64,000 nucleotides of DNA from Paracoccaceae bacterium (GCA_016124615.1 WGNF01000004.1:186001-250000); one strand, 5' to 3'. Counted from the first letter of the stretch, positions 35,326-46,539 are shown. Notes: generated by a model not told the origin, from the letters alone. Translations and numbers: made by a program.

Positions 35326-36648
35326 ATGACCGTCACCCGTTTCGCCCCCTCGCCCACCGGCTATATCCATGTCGGCAACCTGCGCACCGCGCTGATGAAC
35401 TACCTGATCGCGCGGAAAGCGGGCGGCACCTTCATCCTGCGGCTGGACGACACCGATCAGGAACGGTCAAAACAGGAATATGCCGACGGGATCATGGAGG
35501 ATCTCGAATGGCTGGGCCTGACCTGGGACCGGATCGAGAAGCAGTCGCTGCGAATGGACCGTTACGCCGAAGCGGCGGATCAGTTGCGTGCGGCGGGGCG
35601 GTTCTACGAGGTGTTCGAAAGCCCTCTGGAGCTTGATCTGAAACGGAAAAAGCAGCTGAACATGGGGCGGCCACCGGTCTACGACCGGGCCGGGCTGCAC
35701 CTGACGGCGGAAGAAAAGGACAAGCTGCGGGCCGAGCGGCCGGGCTACTGGCGGTTCCTGCTGGATCAGGAGCGGATCGAGTGGACCGATGGCATCCTTG
35801 GCCCGATCTCGATCGACGCGGCCTCGCTGTCGGACCCGGTGCTGATCAAGGCCGACGGGCAGGTGCTTTATACCTTCGCCTCGTCGGTGGATGACAGCGA
35901 CATGGGGGTCACGCATATCGTGCGGGGCGCCGACCATGTGACCAACACGGCGACGCAGATCCAGATCATCCATGCGCTGGGGGGCACGCCGCCCGCATTT
36001 GCGCATCACAGCCTGCTGACCGGCCCGCAGGGCGAGGCGCTGTCGAAACGGCTTGGCACCCTTTCGCTGCGCGATCTGCGCGCGCAAGGCATTGAACCGA
36101 TGGCGCTTTTGTCGCTGATGGCGCGGCTTGGCTCGTCGCATCCGGTGGAATTGGCCAGTTCGCTCGACGATCTGGTGGCGGGGTTCGAGCTTGGCAGTTT
36201 CGGCGCCGCGCCGACGAAGTTCGACGCCGAAGACCTGAAGCCGCTGACCCGCGCGCATGTGCAGGCGCTGCCCTTCGCGGCGGTGAAGGACCGGATCGCG
36301 GCCCTGGGCGTGCCCGCCGCGCTGGCCGAGAATTTCTGGGCGGTCGCCAAGGGAAATATCACGGTGCTGCAAGACCTTGAGGGCTGGTGGCACCTGTTCC
36401 GCGACGGCGCCGAGCCGATCATCGCGCCCGAGGATGCCGAATTCGTCGCCGCCGCCATGAAGCTTTTGCCGCCGCCGCCCTATGCGCCAACGACCTGGGC
36501 CGTGTGGACCGCGGCGGTGAAAGAGGCAACCGGGCGCAAGGGGCGTGGCCTGTTCATGCCGCTGCGCCGCGCCGTGACCGGGCAGGAGCACGGGCCCGAG
36601 ATGGCCGACCTGATGCCGCTGCTGCAAAAGGTGCGCGCGCGGGGCTGA
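35326..36648 (+). CDS. gltX: Glutamyl-tRNA synthetase
   Basis: Class Ib synthetase (440 aa). HIGH-like motif is PSPTGYIHVGNLRTAL at residues 9-24; the KMSKS-like loop is ALSKRLG near residue 240. The length is that of the shorter alphaproteobacterial GluRS, and these genomes commonly carry two copies. It may be the discriminating or the tRNA-Gln-mischarging copy, which needs the other copy to judge. ATG 35326 has AGGAG 7 nt upstream; a TTG two codons earlier is unlikely. Confidence 0.94.
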   Translation: MTVTRFAPSPTGYIHVGNLRTALMNYLIARKAGGTFILRLDDTDQERSKQEYADGIMEDLEWLGLTWDRIEKQSLRMDRYAEAADQLRAAGRFYEVFESPLELDLKRKKQLNMGRPPVYDRAGLHLTAEEKDKLRAERPGYWRFLLDQERIEWTDGILGPISIDAASLSDPVLIKADGQVLYTFASSVDDSDMGVTHIVRGADHVTNTATQIQIIHALGGTPPAFAHHSLLTGPQGEALSKRLGTLSLRDLRAQGIEPMALLSLMARLGSSHPVELASSLDDLVAGFELGSFGAAPTKFDAEDLKPLTRAHVQALPFAAVKDRIAALGVPAALAENFWAVAKGNITVLQDLEGWWHLFRDGAEPIIAPEDAEFVAAAMKLLPPPPYAPTTWAVWTAAVKEATGRKGRGLFMPLRRAVTGQEHGPEMADLMPLLQKVRARG

Positions 36649-36692
36649 GGCCATTTTTCGGCAAACGGGGTGCAAGCCGTTGGTCAGGCGAG

Positions 36693-36733
36693 AAAATCGC
36701 CTTACCGATTTCGCACCGCTTTTGCACCGATCG
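36693..36733. repeat. Short intergenic repeat, copy A
   Basis: Contains TTACCGATTTCGCACCG at 36702-36718, identical over 17 nt to 52159-52175. It is preceded by an imperfect arm (GAAAATCG) that pairs with CGATTTC. Both copies sit just after a gene end. Confidence 0.6.
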
Positions 36734-36752
36734 CTGACGGTAAATCCGACCC

Positions 36753-37313
36753 CTATTCCGCCAGCCGCCGCACGCCAAGCCGGTGAAGGTTGCCATCCAC
36801 CATGTCCCGCGCCGCTTCGGTCAGCCGCTGCGCGCGCGGGTACATCGGGCGGGCGCGGTCATCCAGCACCGGGGCCTGCCAGCCATCGGTCGTCTCGAAG
36901 AAGCGCGCCACGCCCGCAGGCCCGAACTCTGCCAGAAAGCCCTGCACCACCACGTCGAGGTAGCTGAGCAGGATCGGGTGTTCGGCCAGATCGCGCGGCA
37001 CCGGGTCGGGCGGGATGACGTAGACGGCAACCCCGTCCGTTACCGGCGCGGCAAGCTGCGCTGGCGCAAGGAGCACCCGGTCATAGCCCGCCTCGCGCCG
37101 GTCGAGCGCGGCCCAGTCGCCGCCGGGAACCTCGGCCACCAGCCCCTCGATCTCGCAGCCCGGATCGGGGCGCACGCTGAGGAATGCCAGCCGCCGCCGC
37201 CCGGTCGCTCGCCATTCGCGGCGCCAGCCCGTGACGCGGGCGGGATGGGCGGGCGCATGGTCATGCGTCAGCCGGTTGACGAGCGAGCCGTAGCCGAAGA
37301 AATGCCGATCCAT
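36753..37313 (-). CDS. Gamma-glutamylcyclotransferase-like protein
   Basis: GGCT-fold protein (186 aa). FFGYGSL near residue 6 is the substrate-binding loop, and Glu74 in DRREAGYDRV is the expected catalytic acid. The family makes 5-oxoproline from gamma-glutamyl amines or dipeptides. A fused 5-oxoprolinase-like gene lies 5 kb away, but no direct link is shown. Transcribed away from the gcv operon. Confidence 0.85.
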   Translation of the reverse strand: MDRHFFGYGSLVNRLTHDHAPAHPARVTGWRREWRATGRRRLAFLSVRPDPGCEIEGLVAEVPGGDWAALDRREAGYDRVLLAPAQLAAPVTDGVAVYVIPPDPVPRDLAEHPILLSYLDVVVQGFLAEFGPAGVARFFETTDGWQAPVLDDRARPMYPRAQRLTEAARDMVDGNLHRLGVRRLAE

Positions 37314-37395
37314 GTCGCCCAGTGGTGCCGGAACGTCGGCGCCGCATCAACCCCCTTGCCAGCGCGGGGGACAAAGGGCTAAGCCCAAGGCGTCA

Positions 37396-37572
37396 GGATC
37401 GGGAGAATCCGGCGGGGTCGCAAGACCCGGAGCCGGTGCCGAAGGAGCAACCGCCCCGGTAAACTCTCAGGCGCATGAACCGTTCTGACGCACGGACTCT
37501 GGAGAGACCCTGAATCAAGTTCAGGGCGCCGAAGGGATAACGATCTCAGGCGAACGGACAGAGGGGGCATCG
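37396..37572 (+). promoter_or_regulatory. Tandem glycine riboswitch
   Basis: Two glycine aptamers in series before gcvT. The first runs from GGGAGA (37401) through GCCGAAGGAGCAA (about 37438-37450), ACTCTCAGGCG and CTCTGGAGAGA. The second has GCCGAAGGGATAAC, ATCTCAGGCG and GGACAGAGGGGG (to 37567). These are the diagnostic conserved blocks. A GCAGGC/GCCTGC hairpin with ATCG loop at 37577-37592 lies just downstream and may be part of the expression platform. Glycine is expected to switch the glycine-cleavage operon on. Confidence 0.95.
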
Positions 37573-37639
37573 GAACGCAGGCATCGGCCTGCCTGAACGG
37601 TGCCGGACGATCCCGACCGGCGGAACATGGGAGGGCGGC

Positions 37640-38770
37640 ATGACCGACCTGAAACGCACGGTCCTTTACGACCTGCATCTGCGGCTGGGTGCCAAGATGG
37701 TGCCCTTCGCCGGATATGACATGCCGGTCCAATACCCTCTGGGGGTGCTGAAAGAGCATCTGCACACCCGCGCGGCGGCGGGGTTGTTCGACGTCAGCCA
37801 CATGGGGCAGGTGATCCTGCGCCCGCGCTCGGGTCGTCTGGCCGACGCAGCGGCGGCGCTGGAAACGCTGGTGCCGGTCGATGTGCTGGGGCTGAAAGAG
37901 GGGCGGCAACGCTATGCGATGTTCACCTCGCCCGACGGCGGCATACTGGACGACCTGATGGTCACGAACCGGGGCGATCATCTGTTCGTGGTGGTCAATG
38001 CCGCCTGCAAAGAGCCCGACATCGCCCATATGCGCGCTCATCTGGCGGGCGCCTGCGAGGTTGAGGAAATCGCCGACCGGGCGCTGATCGCATTGCAGGG
38101 CCCGGCGGCAGAGTCGGTGCTGGAGCGGCTGGCACCCGGCGCGGCGGTGATGCGGTTCATGGATGTGGCGGTGCTGGGCTGGCAGAGGACCGAGCTTTGG
38201 GTTTCCCGCTCGGGCTATACCGGCGAGGACGGCTTTGAAATCTCGGTTGCCGATGACCGTGCCGCGGCGCTGGCCGAGGCGCTGCTGGCCGATCCCGCCG
38301 TGCAGCCGGTCGGGCTTGGCGCGCGGGATTCGCTGCGGCTGGAGGCGGGGCTGTGCCTTTACGGGCACGACATCGACACCGGAACCTCGCCTTTGGAGGG
38401 CGCGCTGGACTGGGCGATCCAGAAGTCGCGGCGGGCGGGCGGTGTGCGGGCGGGCGGCTTCCCCGGCGCGGCGCGCATCCTTGCCGAACTGGCGGAGGGG
38501 CCGCACCGCCAGCGCGTCGGCCTGCGCCCCGAGGGCCGGGCACCGATGCGTGAGGGCACCGCGCTTTTCGCCGCGTCCGAGGGCGGCGAGGCGGTCGGCC
38601 ATGTCACCTCGGGCGGCTTCGGCCCCTCGCTGGAGGCGCCGATCGCGATGGGCTACCTGCCAAGCCCGCTTTGCGCGCGGGGCACCACGGTATACGGTGA
38701 AGTGCGCGGCAAACGGTTGCCCGCGACGGTCACCGATCTGCCCTTCCGCCCCACCACCTACAAACGCTGA
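37640..38770 (+). CDS. gcvT: Aminomethyltransferase, glycine cleavage T protein
   Basis: Releases ammonia from the aminomethyl-lipoyl H protein and transfers the methylene to tetrahydrofolate (376 aa). Conserved MVPFAGYDMPVQYPLGVLKEHLHTR, GLFDVSHMGQ, the YTGEDGFEI loop and LRLEAGLCLYGHDID are all present. Good GGGAGG site upstream. First gene of gcvT-gcvH-gcvP under the riboswitch. Confidence 0.97.
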   Translation: MTDLKRTVLYDLHLRLGAKMVPFAGYDMPVQYPLGVLKEHLHTRAAAGLFDVSHMGQVILRPRSGRLADAAAALETLVPVDVLGLKEGRQRYAMFTSPDGGILDDLMVTNRGDHLFVVVNAACKEPDIAHMRAHLAGACEVEEIADRALIALQGPAAESVLERLAPGAAVMRFMDVAVLGWQRTELWVSRSGYTGEDGFEISVADDRAAALAEALLADPAVQPVGLGARDSLRLEAGLCLYGHDIDTGTSPLEGALDWAIQKSRRAGGVRAGGFPGAARILAELAEGPHRQRVGLRPEGRAPMREGTALFAASEGGEAVGHVTSGGFGPSLEAPIAMGYLPSPLCARGTTVYGEVRGKRLPATVTDLPFRPTTYKR

Positions 38771-38810
38771 CAAGGCCCGGCGCCCGAGCGTCAAACACAA
38801 GAGGACGATG

Positions 38811-39170
38811 ATGAAATACACCCAGGATCACGAATGGCTGCGCGTCGAGGGCGACCTTGTCGTCGTCGGCATCACCGAACACGCGGCGACCCAGCTGGGC
38901 GATGTGGTGTTCGTGGAACTGCCGGAGGTCGAGACGATGGTCGCCTCGGGCGACGAGGTCGTGGTGATCGAAAGCGTCAAGGCGGCGTCCGACATCCTTG
39001 CCCCGGTCGAGGGCGAGATTGTCGCGGTGAACGCCAAGCTGGCCGACAACCCCGGACTGGTGAACGAAGACCCGACCGGCGACGCCTGGTTCTTCAAGAT
39101 GAAGGTCGATGACCTCGCCGTGCTCGACGAGTTCATGGACGAGGACGAATACAACGAGATGATTGCCTGA
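38811..39170 (+). CDS. gcvH: Glycine cleavage H protein
   Basis: Lipoyl carrier (119 aa) shuttling the aminomethyl group between P, T and L proteins. [15 protein letters not shown] is the family start; the lipoylated residue is Lys57 in [15 protein letters not shown] 38811 chosen over the adjacent ATG 38808 because spacing to AAGAGG is better. The frame is open far upstream, inside gcvT, but is not coding there. Confidence 0.97.
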   Translation: MKYTQDHEWLRVEGDLVVVGITEHAATQLGDVVFVELPEVETMVASGDEVVVIESVKAASDILAPVEGEIVAVNAKLADNPGLVNEDPTGDAWFFKMKVDDLAVLDEFMDEDEYNEMIA

Positions 39171-39178
39171 GGCATGCC

Positions 39179-42022
39179 ATGACCTTCACCCCCACCGCCT
39201 ACAATCCTTACGACTTCGCCAACCGCCGCCACATCGGCCCCTCGCCCGCGGAAATGGCCGAAATGCTGACTGCGGTGGGGGTCGGCACGCTCGACCAGTT
39301 GATCGACCAGACCGTGCCCGCCGCGATCCGGCAGAAGGCACCGCTAAGCTGGGCGCCGCTGGCCGAGCATGAGCTGTTGGCGAAGATGCGCGAGGTGGCG
39401 GGCAAGAACCGGGTGATGACCAGCCTGATCGGGCAAGGCTATTACGGCACGGTGACGCCGCCCGCGATCCAGCGGAATATTCTGGAGAATCCGGCGTGGT
39501 ACACGGCCTACACGCCCTACCAGCCGGAAATCGCGCAGGGGCGGCTGGAGGCGCTGCTGAACTACCAGACCATGGTGGCCGACCTGACCGGGCTGCCGGT
39601 GGCCAATGCCTCGCTGCTGGACGAGGCGACGGCGGCGGCCGAGGCGATGACGATGGCCGAGCGGGTGGCGAAGTCGAAGGCGCGGGCGTTCTTTGTCGAT
39701 GAGAACTGCCACCCGCAGACCATCGCGGTGATCCGCACGCGGGCGGAACCGCTGGGGATTACGGTGGTGATCGGCGCACCAGAGGCGCTGGTGCCGGACC
39801 AGGTGTTCGGTGCGATTTTCCAGTATCCCGGCACCTACGGGCATGTGCGCGACTTCAGCGCCGACATCGCAGCGCTGCACGCGGCAAAGGCGGTGGCGGT
39901 GGTGGCGACCGATCTGTTGGCGCTTTGCCTGCTGAAGGAGCCGGGCGCGATGGGGGCGGATATCGCCATCGGCTCGTCGCAGCGCTTTGGCGTGCAGATG
40001 GGCTATGGCGGCCCGCATGCCGCCTTCATGTCGTGCAAGGACGACATGAAGCGGGCAATGCCGGGGCGGATCGTCGGCGTCTCGGTCGATGCGCGCGGCG
40101 GGCGGGCCTATCGCCTCAGCCTGCAAACGCGCGAGCAGCACATCCGGCGCGAAAAGGCGACCTCGAACGTCTGTACGGCGCAGGCGCTGCTGGCGGTGAT
40201 GGCGAGCTTTTACGCGGTGTTCCACGGGCCGCTGGGCCTGCGCGCGATTGCAGAGCGGGTGCATTTCCTGACCAACCGGCTGGCGCGGGCGCTGAAGGCG
40301 GCGGGGGCCAAGGTCAGCCCCAAGGCGTTCTTCGACACGATCACCGTCGAGGTTGGCGTGGGGCAGGCCGGGATTCTGGCCGCCGCCCGGCAAGAGGGGC
40401 TGAACTTTCGCAAGATTGGCCATGACCGGGTGGGGATCAGCCTGGACGAGACGACCGATGAAAAGGTGCTGCTGCGCATCCTGCGCGCCTTTGGCATCGA
40501 CGCCGTGCCGCCGCACCGGGCCACGCTGGGCTTCCCCGAGGCGATGCTGCGCGACAGCGACTATCTGACCCATCCGGTCTTTCACATGAACCGGGCCGAG
40601 TCCGAAATGATGCGCTATATGCGGCGGCTGTCCGACCGCGACCTTGCGCTGGACCGGGCGATGATCCCGCTGGGGTCCTGCACGATGAAGCTGAACGCAG
40701 CGGCCGAGATGATGCCGATCACCTGGCCGGAATTCGCCGCCCTGCACCCGTTCGCGCCGCGCGATCAGGCGCAGGGCTATGCCGAGGCGGTCACCGACCT
40801 TGCCGCGAAGCTGTGCGAGATCACCGGCTATGACGCCTTCTCGATGCAGCCGAATTCCGGCGCGCAGGGCGAATATGCCGGGCTGCTGACGATTCAGGCC
40901 TGGCACCGGGCGCAAGGTCAGGGCCACCGCAAGGTCTGCCTGATCCCGGTGTCGGCGCATGGCACCAACCCCGCCTCTGCCGTGATGGCGGGGATGGAGG
41001 TGGTGGTGGTCAAGGCGCTGGACAACGGCGACATCGACCTTGACGATTTCCGCGCCAAGGCGGCGGCCGCGGGCGACGGGCTGGCGGCCTGCATGATCAC
41101 CTACCCCTCGACCCACGGGGTGTTCGAGGAAACGGTGAAAGAGGTCTGCGCCATCACCCACGCCCACGGCGGGCAGGTCTATATCGACGGCGCCAACATG
41201 AACGCGATGGTCGGGCTGGCGAAACCGGGCGAGATCGGCGGCGACGTCAGCCACCTGAACCTGCACAAGACCTTTGCCATTCCGCATGGCGGCGGCGGCC
41301 CCGGCATGGGGCCGATCGGGGTGAAGGCGCATCTGGCGCCGCATCTGCCGGGCCACCCGGAAACCGGGGGCGCCGAGGGTCCGGTGTCTGCCGCGCCCTA
41401 CGGTTCTGCCTCGATCCTGCTGATTTCCTGGGCCTATTGCCTGATGATGGGCGGGCCGGGGCTGACGCAGGCGACCAAGGTGGCGATCCTGAACGCCAAC
41501 TACATCGCCGCCCGCTTGCACGGCGCGTTCGAGGTGCTGTTCAAGGGCGGCCAGGGCCGCGTCGCGCATGAATGCATCCTCGACACCCGCCCCTATGCCG
41601 ACAGCGCCCATGTGACCGTGGACGACATCGCCAAGCGGCTGATCGACAACGGTTTCCACGCGCCGACGATGAGCTGGCCGGTGGCAGGCACGCTGATGGT
41701 GGAGCCGACGGAAAGCGAGACCAAGGCGGAACTGGATCGCTTCATCACCGCGATGCTGGCGATCCGGGCCGAGATCGGCGCGATCGAGCGCGGCGAGATG
41801 GATGCCGAGAACAACCCGCTGAAGAACGCGCCGCACACGGTGGAGGATCTGGTGGCCGAGTGGGACCGCCCCTATCCGCGCGAGCAGGGCTGCTTCCCCC
41901 CGGCCAGCTTCCGGGTCGACAAGTACTGGCCACCGGTCGGTCGGGTCGACAACGTCTATGGCGACCGCAACCTGATCTGCATCTGCCCGCCGGTCGAAAG
42001 CTACGCCGAAGCCGCCGAGTAG
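39179..42022 (+). CDS. gcvP: Glycine dehydrogenase (decarboxylating), P protein
   Basis: PLP enzyme (947 aa) that decarboxylates glycine and passes the aminomethyl group to GcvH. Single-chain form with both halves. The PLP Lys is Lys697 in [24 protein letters not shown] near the N-terminus, and [10 protein letters not shown] and [14 protein letters not shown] mid-protein, are diagnostic. Starts 8 nt after gcvH. GcvL (lipoamide dehydrogenase) is not in the window. Confidence 0.97.
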   Translation: MTFTPTAYNPYDFANRRHIGPSPAEMAEMLTAVGVGTLDQLIDQTVPAAIRQKAPLSWAPLAEHELLAKMREVAGKNRVMTSLIGQGYYGTVTPPAIQRNILENPAWYTAYTPYQPEIAQGRLEALLNYQTMVADLTGLPVANASLLDEATAAAEAMTMAERVAKSKARAFFVDENCHPQTIAVIRTRAEPLGITVVIGAPEALVPDQVFGAIFQYPGTYGHVRDFSADIAALHAAKAVAVVATDLLALCLLKEPGAMGADIAIGSSQRFGVQMGYGGPHAAFMSCKDDMKRAMPGRIVGVSVDARGGRAYRLSLQTREQHIRREKATSNVCTAQALLAVMASFYAVFHGPLGLRAIAERVHFLTNRLARALKAAGAKVSPKAFFDTITVEVGVGQAGILAAARQEGLNFRKIGHDRVGISLDETTDEKVLLRILRAFGIDAVPPHRATLGFPEAMLRDSDYLTHPVFHMNRAESEMMRYMRRLSDRDLALDRAMIPLGSCTMKLNAAAEMMPITWPEFAALHPFAPRDQAQGYAEAVTDLAAKLCEITGYDAFSMQPNSGAQGEYAGLLTIQAWHRAQGQGHRKVCLIPVSAHGTNPASAVMAGMEVVVVKALDNGDIDLDDFRAKAAAAGDGLAACMITYPSTHGVFEETVKEVCAITHAHGGQVYIDGANMNAMVGLAKPGEIGGDVSHLNLHKTFAIPHGGGGPGMGPIGVKAHLAPHLPGHPETGGAEGPVSAAPYGSASILLISWAYCLMMGGPGLTQATKVAILNANYIAARLHGAFEVLFKGGQGRVAHECILDTRPYADSAHVTVDDIAKRLIDNGFHAPTMSWPVAGTLMVEPTESETKAELDRFITAMLAIRAEIGAIERGEMDAENNPLKNAPHTVEDLVAEWDRPYPREQGCFPPASFRVDKYWPPVGRVDNVYGDRNLICICPPVESYAEAAE

Positions 42023-42036
42023 GTTGACATTCGCCC

Positions 42037-42068
42037 CCCGATCCGGAACCCAAGGGCATCGGATCGGG
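42037..42068 (+). promoter_or_regulatory. Hairpin next to the ribosome site of the hydantoinase-like gene
   Basis: CCCGATCCG (42037-42045) and CGGATCGGG (42060-42068) pair perfectly around a 14-nt loop. The 3' arm abuts the GGGAGGG ribosome site. TTGACA at 42024 could be a -35. The hairpin could modulate translation or be a gcv-operon 3' structure. Confidence 0.35.
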
Positions 42069-42076
42069 AGGGCGCA

Positions 42077-45000
42077 ATGGCCGGCTGGGAATTCTGGATC
42101 GACCGTGGCGGCACCTTCACCGACGTGGTGGCGCAGGCGCCCGACGGGCGGCTGCTGACGCACAAACTGCTGTCGGAAAATCCGGAACGCTATCCCGACG
42201 CCGCGGTGCAGGGCATCCGCGACCTTCTGGGCCTGACGGCGGGCGAGCCGCTGCCCGACGGCGCGATCGGCGCGGTGAAGATGGGCACCACCGTCGCCAC
42301 CAACGCTTTGCTGGAGCGCAAGGGCGAGCGGGTCTTGTTGCTGATCACCGAGGGCTTCGGCGACCTGCTGCGCATCGGCTACCAGACCCGGCCGCGGCTC
42401 TTCGATCTGCACATCCGCCGCCCCGACCTGCTGTATGAACGGGTGGCCGAGGTGCCAGGACGGCTCGATGCCGAGGGCGCCGAGGTGGCGCCGCTGGACG
42501 AAGCCGCCGCCCGCGCCGCGCTTCAGGCCGCCCACGCGGCGGGCGTCCGGGCCGTCGCCATCGCATTCCTGCACGGCTACCTGAACCCCGCGCACGAGGC
42601 CCGCGTGGCGGAAATCGCGGCGCAGGAGGGGTTCACGCAAATGTCGGCCAGCCATGCCGTGTCGCGGCTGATCAAGCTGGTCGGGCGCGGCGATACGACG
42701 GTGGTGGATGCCTACCTCTCGCCGATCCTGCGCCGCTACGTGGCGCAGGTGGAAGGCGCGCTGGACATGGGGCGGGCGACCGGGCGGCTTTTGTTCATGC
42801 AGTCGAATGGCGGGCTGACCGACGCCGCGCGGTTTCAGGGCAAGGATGCGATCCTGTCCGGCCCCGCGGGCGGCATCGTCGGCATGGTGAAAACGGCCGG
42901 GGCGGCGGGCTTTGACAGGCTGATCGGCTTCGACATGGGCGGCACTTCGACCGACGTCAGCCACTACGCCGAGGTTTACGAACGATCCTTCGAAACCGAG
43001 GTGGCGGGTGTACGGATGCGCGCGCCGATGATGGACATTCATACGGTGGCGGCCGGTGGCGGCTCCATCTGCAGCTTCCGCGACGGTCGCTATCAGGTCG
43101 GCCCCGAAAGCGCCGGCGCCAACCCCGGCCCGGCCGCCTATCGCCGCGGCGGGCCGCTGACGATCACCGACTGCAACGTGATGCTGGGCAAGCTGTCGCC
43201 CGCCCATTTCCCCGCCGTCTTCGGACCGGGCGGCGACCAGCCGCTGGATGCAGCGGTGGTGCGCGACAAGTTTGCCGCACTGGCAGCCGAGATCGCCACC
43301 ACCACCGGCGCGCCTGCGCAAAGCCCCGCGGCGGTGGCCGAAGGTTTCCTGCGCATCGCGGTCGACAACATGGCCAATGCGATCAAGAAAATCTCGGTGC
43401 AGCGCGGGCACGACGTCACCGGCTACACGCTGCAATGCTTCGGCGGCGCGGGTGGTCAGCACGCCTGCCTTGTCGCCGACGCGCTGGGGATGGGCCGGGT
43501 GTTTCTGCACCCTTTCGCCGGCGTGCTGTCGGCCTATGGCATGGGTCTGGCCGAGTTGCGCGCGCTGCGCGAGGCGCAAGTGGACGCGGCGCTTGAGGAT
43601 GTCGAGGCTGCACAAACGGTCGTTCACACCCTGTCGGACGAGGCGCAGGGCGACCTTGCGGCGCAGGGCGTGCCCAAGGCCATGATCCGCATCGAGGCGC
43701 GGGCGCATCTGCGCTACGAAGGCTCGCATCAGACGCTCGAGGTGCCCTTCGACACGGCGGAGACGATGCGCGCCGGGTTCGAAGAGGCCCACCGCGCCCG
43801 CTTCGGCTTCACGTCGCCCGAACGCGGGCTGTTCTTCGACCTCGTCGCGGTGGAGGCCATCGGCGGCGGCGGCGCCCTGCCCGACGAACGCGCGCCGACG
43901 GGTGCCCCCCCGGCCCCGGCGGATCGGATCACCGCCCATTTCGGCACGGGCTGGCGCGAGGTGCCGCTTTACCGCCGGGACACCCTGCCCGGCGACACCA
44001 CCCTGCCCGGCCCGGCGATCATCGCCGAGGCGACCGGCACGACGGTCGTGGAACCCGGCTGGGCGGCGCGGGTCGATCCGCGCGGCAACCTGATCCTTGA
44101 GCGGACCGAAGCCATCGCCCGCCCGCCCGCCGCCGGGACGCAAGCCGATCCGGTGCTGCTGGAGGTGTTCAACAACCTCTTCATGTCGGTCGCCGACCAG
44201 ATGGGGGCCACACTCGCCAATACCTCGTGGTCGGTCAACATCAAGGAACGGCTTGATTTTTCCTGTGCGATCTTCAATGCCGCGGGCGATCTGGTGGCCA
44301 ACGCGCCGCATGTGCCGGTGCATCTGGGGTCGATGTCGGACTCAATCCGTACGGTCATGCGGCTGAACGCCGGGGCGATCCGCGACGGTGATGCCTTCAT
44401 GCTGAATTCGCCCTATCGCGGCGGCACCCACCTGCCCGATGTGACGGTGGTGACGCCAGTCTTCGTGAATGGCGAACCCGTGTTCTGGCTGGGCTCGCGC
44501 GGCCACCATGCCGATATCGGCGGTCGCACGCCAGGCTCTTCGCCACCCGACAGCCGGACGCTGGACGATGAGGGCGTGGTCATCGACAACGTGCGGCTGG
44601 TGGACCGGGGGCGCCTGCTGGAACAGGAGGCGCGGGCGATCCTGGCCTCCGGCCGCTATCCCGCGCGCGCGCCGGATCAGAATATCGCCGACCTCAAGGC
44701 GCAGGTTGCTGCGAACGAAACCGGCAAGCGCGCGCTGCTGAAAGTCGTCTCCGACTACGGCGCCGCGGTCGTCGCGGCCTACATGGGCCACGTGCAGAAG
44801 AACGCCGAGGAATCGGTGCGTGAGGTCATCACCCGGCTTTCCGATGGTTCGTTCACCTACCCGATGGATTCGGGCGCGCAGATCGCTGTTCGCGTCACGG
44901 TCGATCACGCCACCCGCGCCGCCACCATCGACTTCACCGGCACCTCGCCGCAATCGCCCGGCAACTACAATGCCCCGCTCGCCATCGCGCGGGCGGTGGT

Positions 45001-45670
45001 GCTTTACGTTTTCCGCACGCTGGTCGGCAAGGACATCCCGCTGAACGAGGGTTGCCTGAAGCCGCTGACGATCATCATCCCCGAAGGCACGATGCTGAAC
45101 CCCCGTTCACCCGCCGCGGTGATCGCCGGGAATACCGAGGTCAGCCAGGCCGCCTGCAACGCCCTTTACGGCGCGCTGGGGGTGATCGCGGGCAGCCAGG
45201 GCACGATGAACAACTTCGTCTGGGGCAATGCGCGGTTCCAGAACTACGAAACCATCGCGGGCGGCACCGGCGCCGGGCCCGGATTTGACGGCTGCGACGC
45301 AGTGCAAAGCCACATGACCAATACCCGCATGACCGACCCCGAGGTGCTGGAAAAACGCTTCCCGGTGCGGCTGGAAACCTTCGCCATCCGTCGCGGTTCC
45401 GGCGGCGCGGGCCACTGGCGCGGCGGCGACGGCGTGATCCGTCGCCTGCGCTTTCTCGCCCCTGTCACCGTCACCACACTGTCCTCGCACCGCATCGTGC
45501 CGCCGTTCGGCGCGGCTGGCGGCGGCGCCGGTGCCACCGGTGAAAACTGGGTGATCTGGCCCGACGGGCGCCGCGAGCAGCTCGCGGGCAATGACGAATG
45601 CGAGCTTCCGTCAGGCGCAGCGTTCGAGATGCTGACACCGGGTGGCGGCGGATGGGGGACGGCAGGCTGA
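42077..45670 (+). CDS. Fused hydantoinase A/B (5-oxoprolinase-like), ATP-dependent
   Basis: Single 1197-aa chain joining the HyuA-type subunit (residues 1 to about 680; [13 protein letters not shown] and [11 protein letters not shown] nucleotide motifs) to a HyuB-type subunit (from about 690; [33 protein letters not shown]). This is the architecture of eukaryotic-type 5-oxoprolinase, which opens 5-oxoproline to glutamate with ATP. Hydantoin- or N-methylhydantoin-type substrates are possible. Strong GGGAGG site. It lies between gcvP and the convergent bhcR, with the gcv genes on the same strand. Confidence 0.9.
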   Translation: MAGWEFWIDRGGTFTDVVAQAPDGRLLTHKLLSENPERYPDAAVQGIRDLLGLTAGEPLPDGAIGAVKMGTTVATNALLERKGERVLLLITEGFGDLLRIGYQTRPRLFDLHIRRPDLLYERVAEVPGRLDAEGAEVAPLDEAAARAALQAAHAAGVRAVAIAFLHGYLNPAHEARVAEIAAQEGFTQMSASHAVSRLIKLVGRGDTTVVDAYLSPILRRYVAQVEGALDMGRATGRLLFMQSNGGLTDAARFQGKDAILSGPAGGIVGMVKTAGAAGFDRLIGFDMGGTSTDVSHYAEVYERSFETEVAGVRMRAPMMDIHTVAAGGGSICSFRDGRYQVGPESAGANPGPAAYRRGGPLTITDCNVMLGKLSPAHFPAVFGPGGDQPLDAAVVRDKFAALAAEIATTTGAPAQSPAAVAEGFLRIAVDNMANAIKKISVQRGHDVTGYTLQCFGGAGGQHACLVADALGMGRVFLHPFAGVLSAYGMGLAELRALREAQVDAALEDVEAAQTVVHTLSDEAQGDLAAQGVPKAMIRIEARAHLRYEGSHQTLEVPFDTAETMRAGFEEAHRARFGFTSPERGLFFDLVAVEAIGGGGALPDERAPTGAPPAPADRITAHFGTGWREVPLYRRDTLPGDTTLPGPAIIAEATGTTVVEPGWAARVDPRGNLILERTEAIARPPAAGTQADPVLLEVFNNLFMSVADQMGATLANTSWSVNIKERLDFSCAIFNAAGDLVANAPHVPVHLGSMSDSIRTVMRLNAGAIRDGDAFMLNSPYRGGTHLPDVTVVTPVFVNGEPVFWLGSRGHHADIGGRTPGSSPPDSRTLDDEGVVIDNVRLVDRGRLLEQEARAILASGRYPARAPDQNIADLKAQVAANETGKRALLKVVSDYGAAVVAAYMGHVQKNAEESVREVITRLSDGSFTYPMDSGAQIAVRVTVDHATRAATIDFTGTSPQSPGNYNAPLAIARAVVLYVFRTLVGKDIPLNEGCLKPLTIIIPEGTMLNPRSPAAVIAGNTEVSQAACNALYGALGVIAGSQGTMNNFVWGNARFQNYETIAGGTGAGPGFDGCDAVQSHMTNTRMTDPEVLEKRFPVRLETFAIRRGSGGAGHWRGGDGVIRRLRFLAPVTVTTLSSHRIVPPFGAAGGGAGATGENWVIWPDGRREQLAGNDECELPSGAAFEMLTPGGGGWGTAG

Positions 45671-45681
45671 CTGCCCCGGCC

Positions 45682-46494
45682 TCAGCCGCGAACGCCACCG
45701 ATGGCTTCCGTCACCTCGTCGGCCGCTGCCCGCACCAGCGCCCCGATCCTTGCGGCATCCGAGAGCCCGATGCGGAACGCAGGTCCCGAGACCGAGAGGC
45801 CCGCGACCGGCTCGCCGTAGCCGTTGAATACCGGCGCCGCGACGCAGCGCATGCCTTCGGCCTTTTCCTGATCGTCGACCGCGAATCCGCGCTCGCGGGT
45901 GCGGGCGAGGTCGCGCAGCAGGCTGGCCTCGGTCGTCAGTGACAGCGAGGTGAAGCCGGTCAGGCCCTGCCGCGCGATGATCGCGCGCACCCGCGGCTCG
46001 GGGTACCAGGCCAAAAGCGCCTTGCCGATGCCCGAGACATGCATCGGGCTGAGCGTTCCGGGCGGGAAGAAGGCGCGGATCGCCTCGTGCGTTTCGACCT
46101 GCGCGAGGAAAAGCACCTGATCCTGGCTTTCCACGCCGAGGTTGGCGGTTTCGCCCGTGGCCCGCATCAGCGCCTGCATCGGGCCGCGCGCCCGTTCCGC
46201 CACCTTGGTGCGGCGCAAAAAGGCGGTGCCGATGCGGAACGTCCCGGCGCCGACATGCCACAGCTGGCCCGGTTCCTCGATCTCGACCATGTCGTGGCCC
46301 TGCAGCGTGGTCAGCACGCGGTAGACCGTGGCCGGGGCCTGCCCGCTTTCCGCCGCCAGTTCGCTGAGGGTCAGGCCGTTCCGCTCGCTCAGCAGCCGCA
46401 GCAGGCCCATCGCGCGGTCGAGCGATTGCACGGTGTTCTGCTCGGTCTTGTCGTGGAACGCCTTGGGGCGGCCGCGCGGGCGGGGATCCGACAT
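45682..46494 (-). CDS. bhcR: IclR-family regulator, probable BhcR
   Basis: DNA-binding regulator (270 aa). Winged-HTH (about residues 25-85; LTLSELAAESGQAPATVYRVLTTL) followed by the IclR effector domain with HVSGIGKALLAW and GMRCVAAPVFNGYGEPVAGLSVSGP. ATG 46494 has GGAG 5 nt upstream. It is divergent from bhcABCD exactly as bhcR is in Paracoccus denitrificans, where the homologue senses glyoxylate. Two matched palindromes in the shared promoter region are candidate operators. Confidence 0.9.
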   Translation of the reverse strand: MSDPRPRGRPKAFHDKTEQNTVQSLDRAMGLLRLLSERNGLTLSELAAESGQAPATVYRVLTTLQGHDMVEIEEPGQLWHVGAGTFRIGTAFLRRTKVAERARGPMQALMRATGETANLGVESQDQVLFLAQVETHEAIRAFFPPGTLSPMHVSGIGKALLAWYPEPRVRAIIARQGLTGFTSLSLTTEASLLRDLARTRERGFAVDDQEKAEGMRCVAAPVFNGYGEPVAGLSVSGPAFRIGLSDAARIGALVRAAADEVTEAIGGVRG

Positions 46495-46519
46495 CGCTAC
46501 TCCATTCTTTTTCCGGCCG

Positions 46520-46539
46520 TTGGAAAATGCTTTCACAAA
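46520..46539. promoter_or_regulatory. Candidate BhcR operator, site 1
   Basis: TTGGAAAATGCTTTCACAAA contains the palindrome GAAA-ATGC-TTTC. It matches site 2 at 16 of 20 positions. It lies 26 bp before the bhcR start codon, so binding could autoregulate bhcR. Confidence 0.6.

Noticed and set aside
39344..44323. A 1659-codon open frame on the minus strand opposite gcvP and the hydantoinase gene
   Set aside because: Antisense shadow of two well-supported genes; the translation is low-complexity Arg/His/Gly-rich, typical of GC-rich antisense frames.
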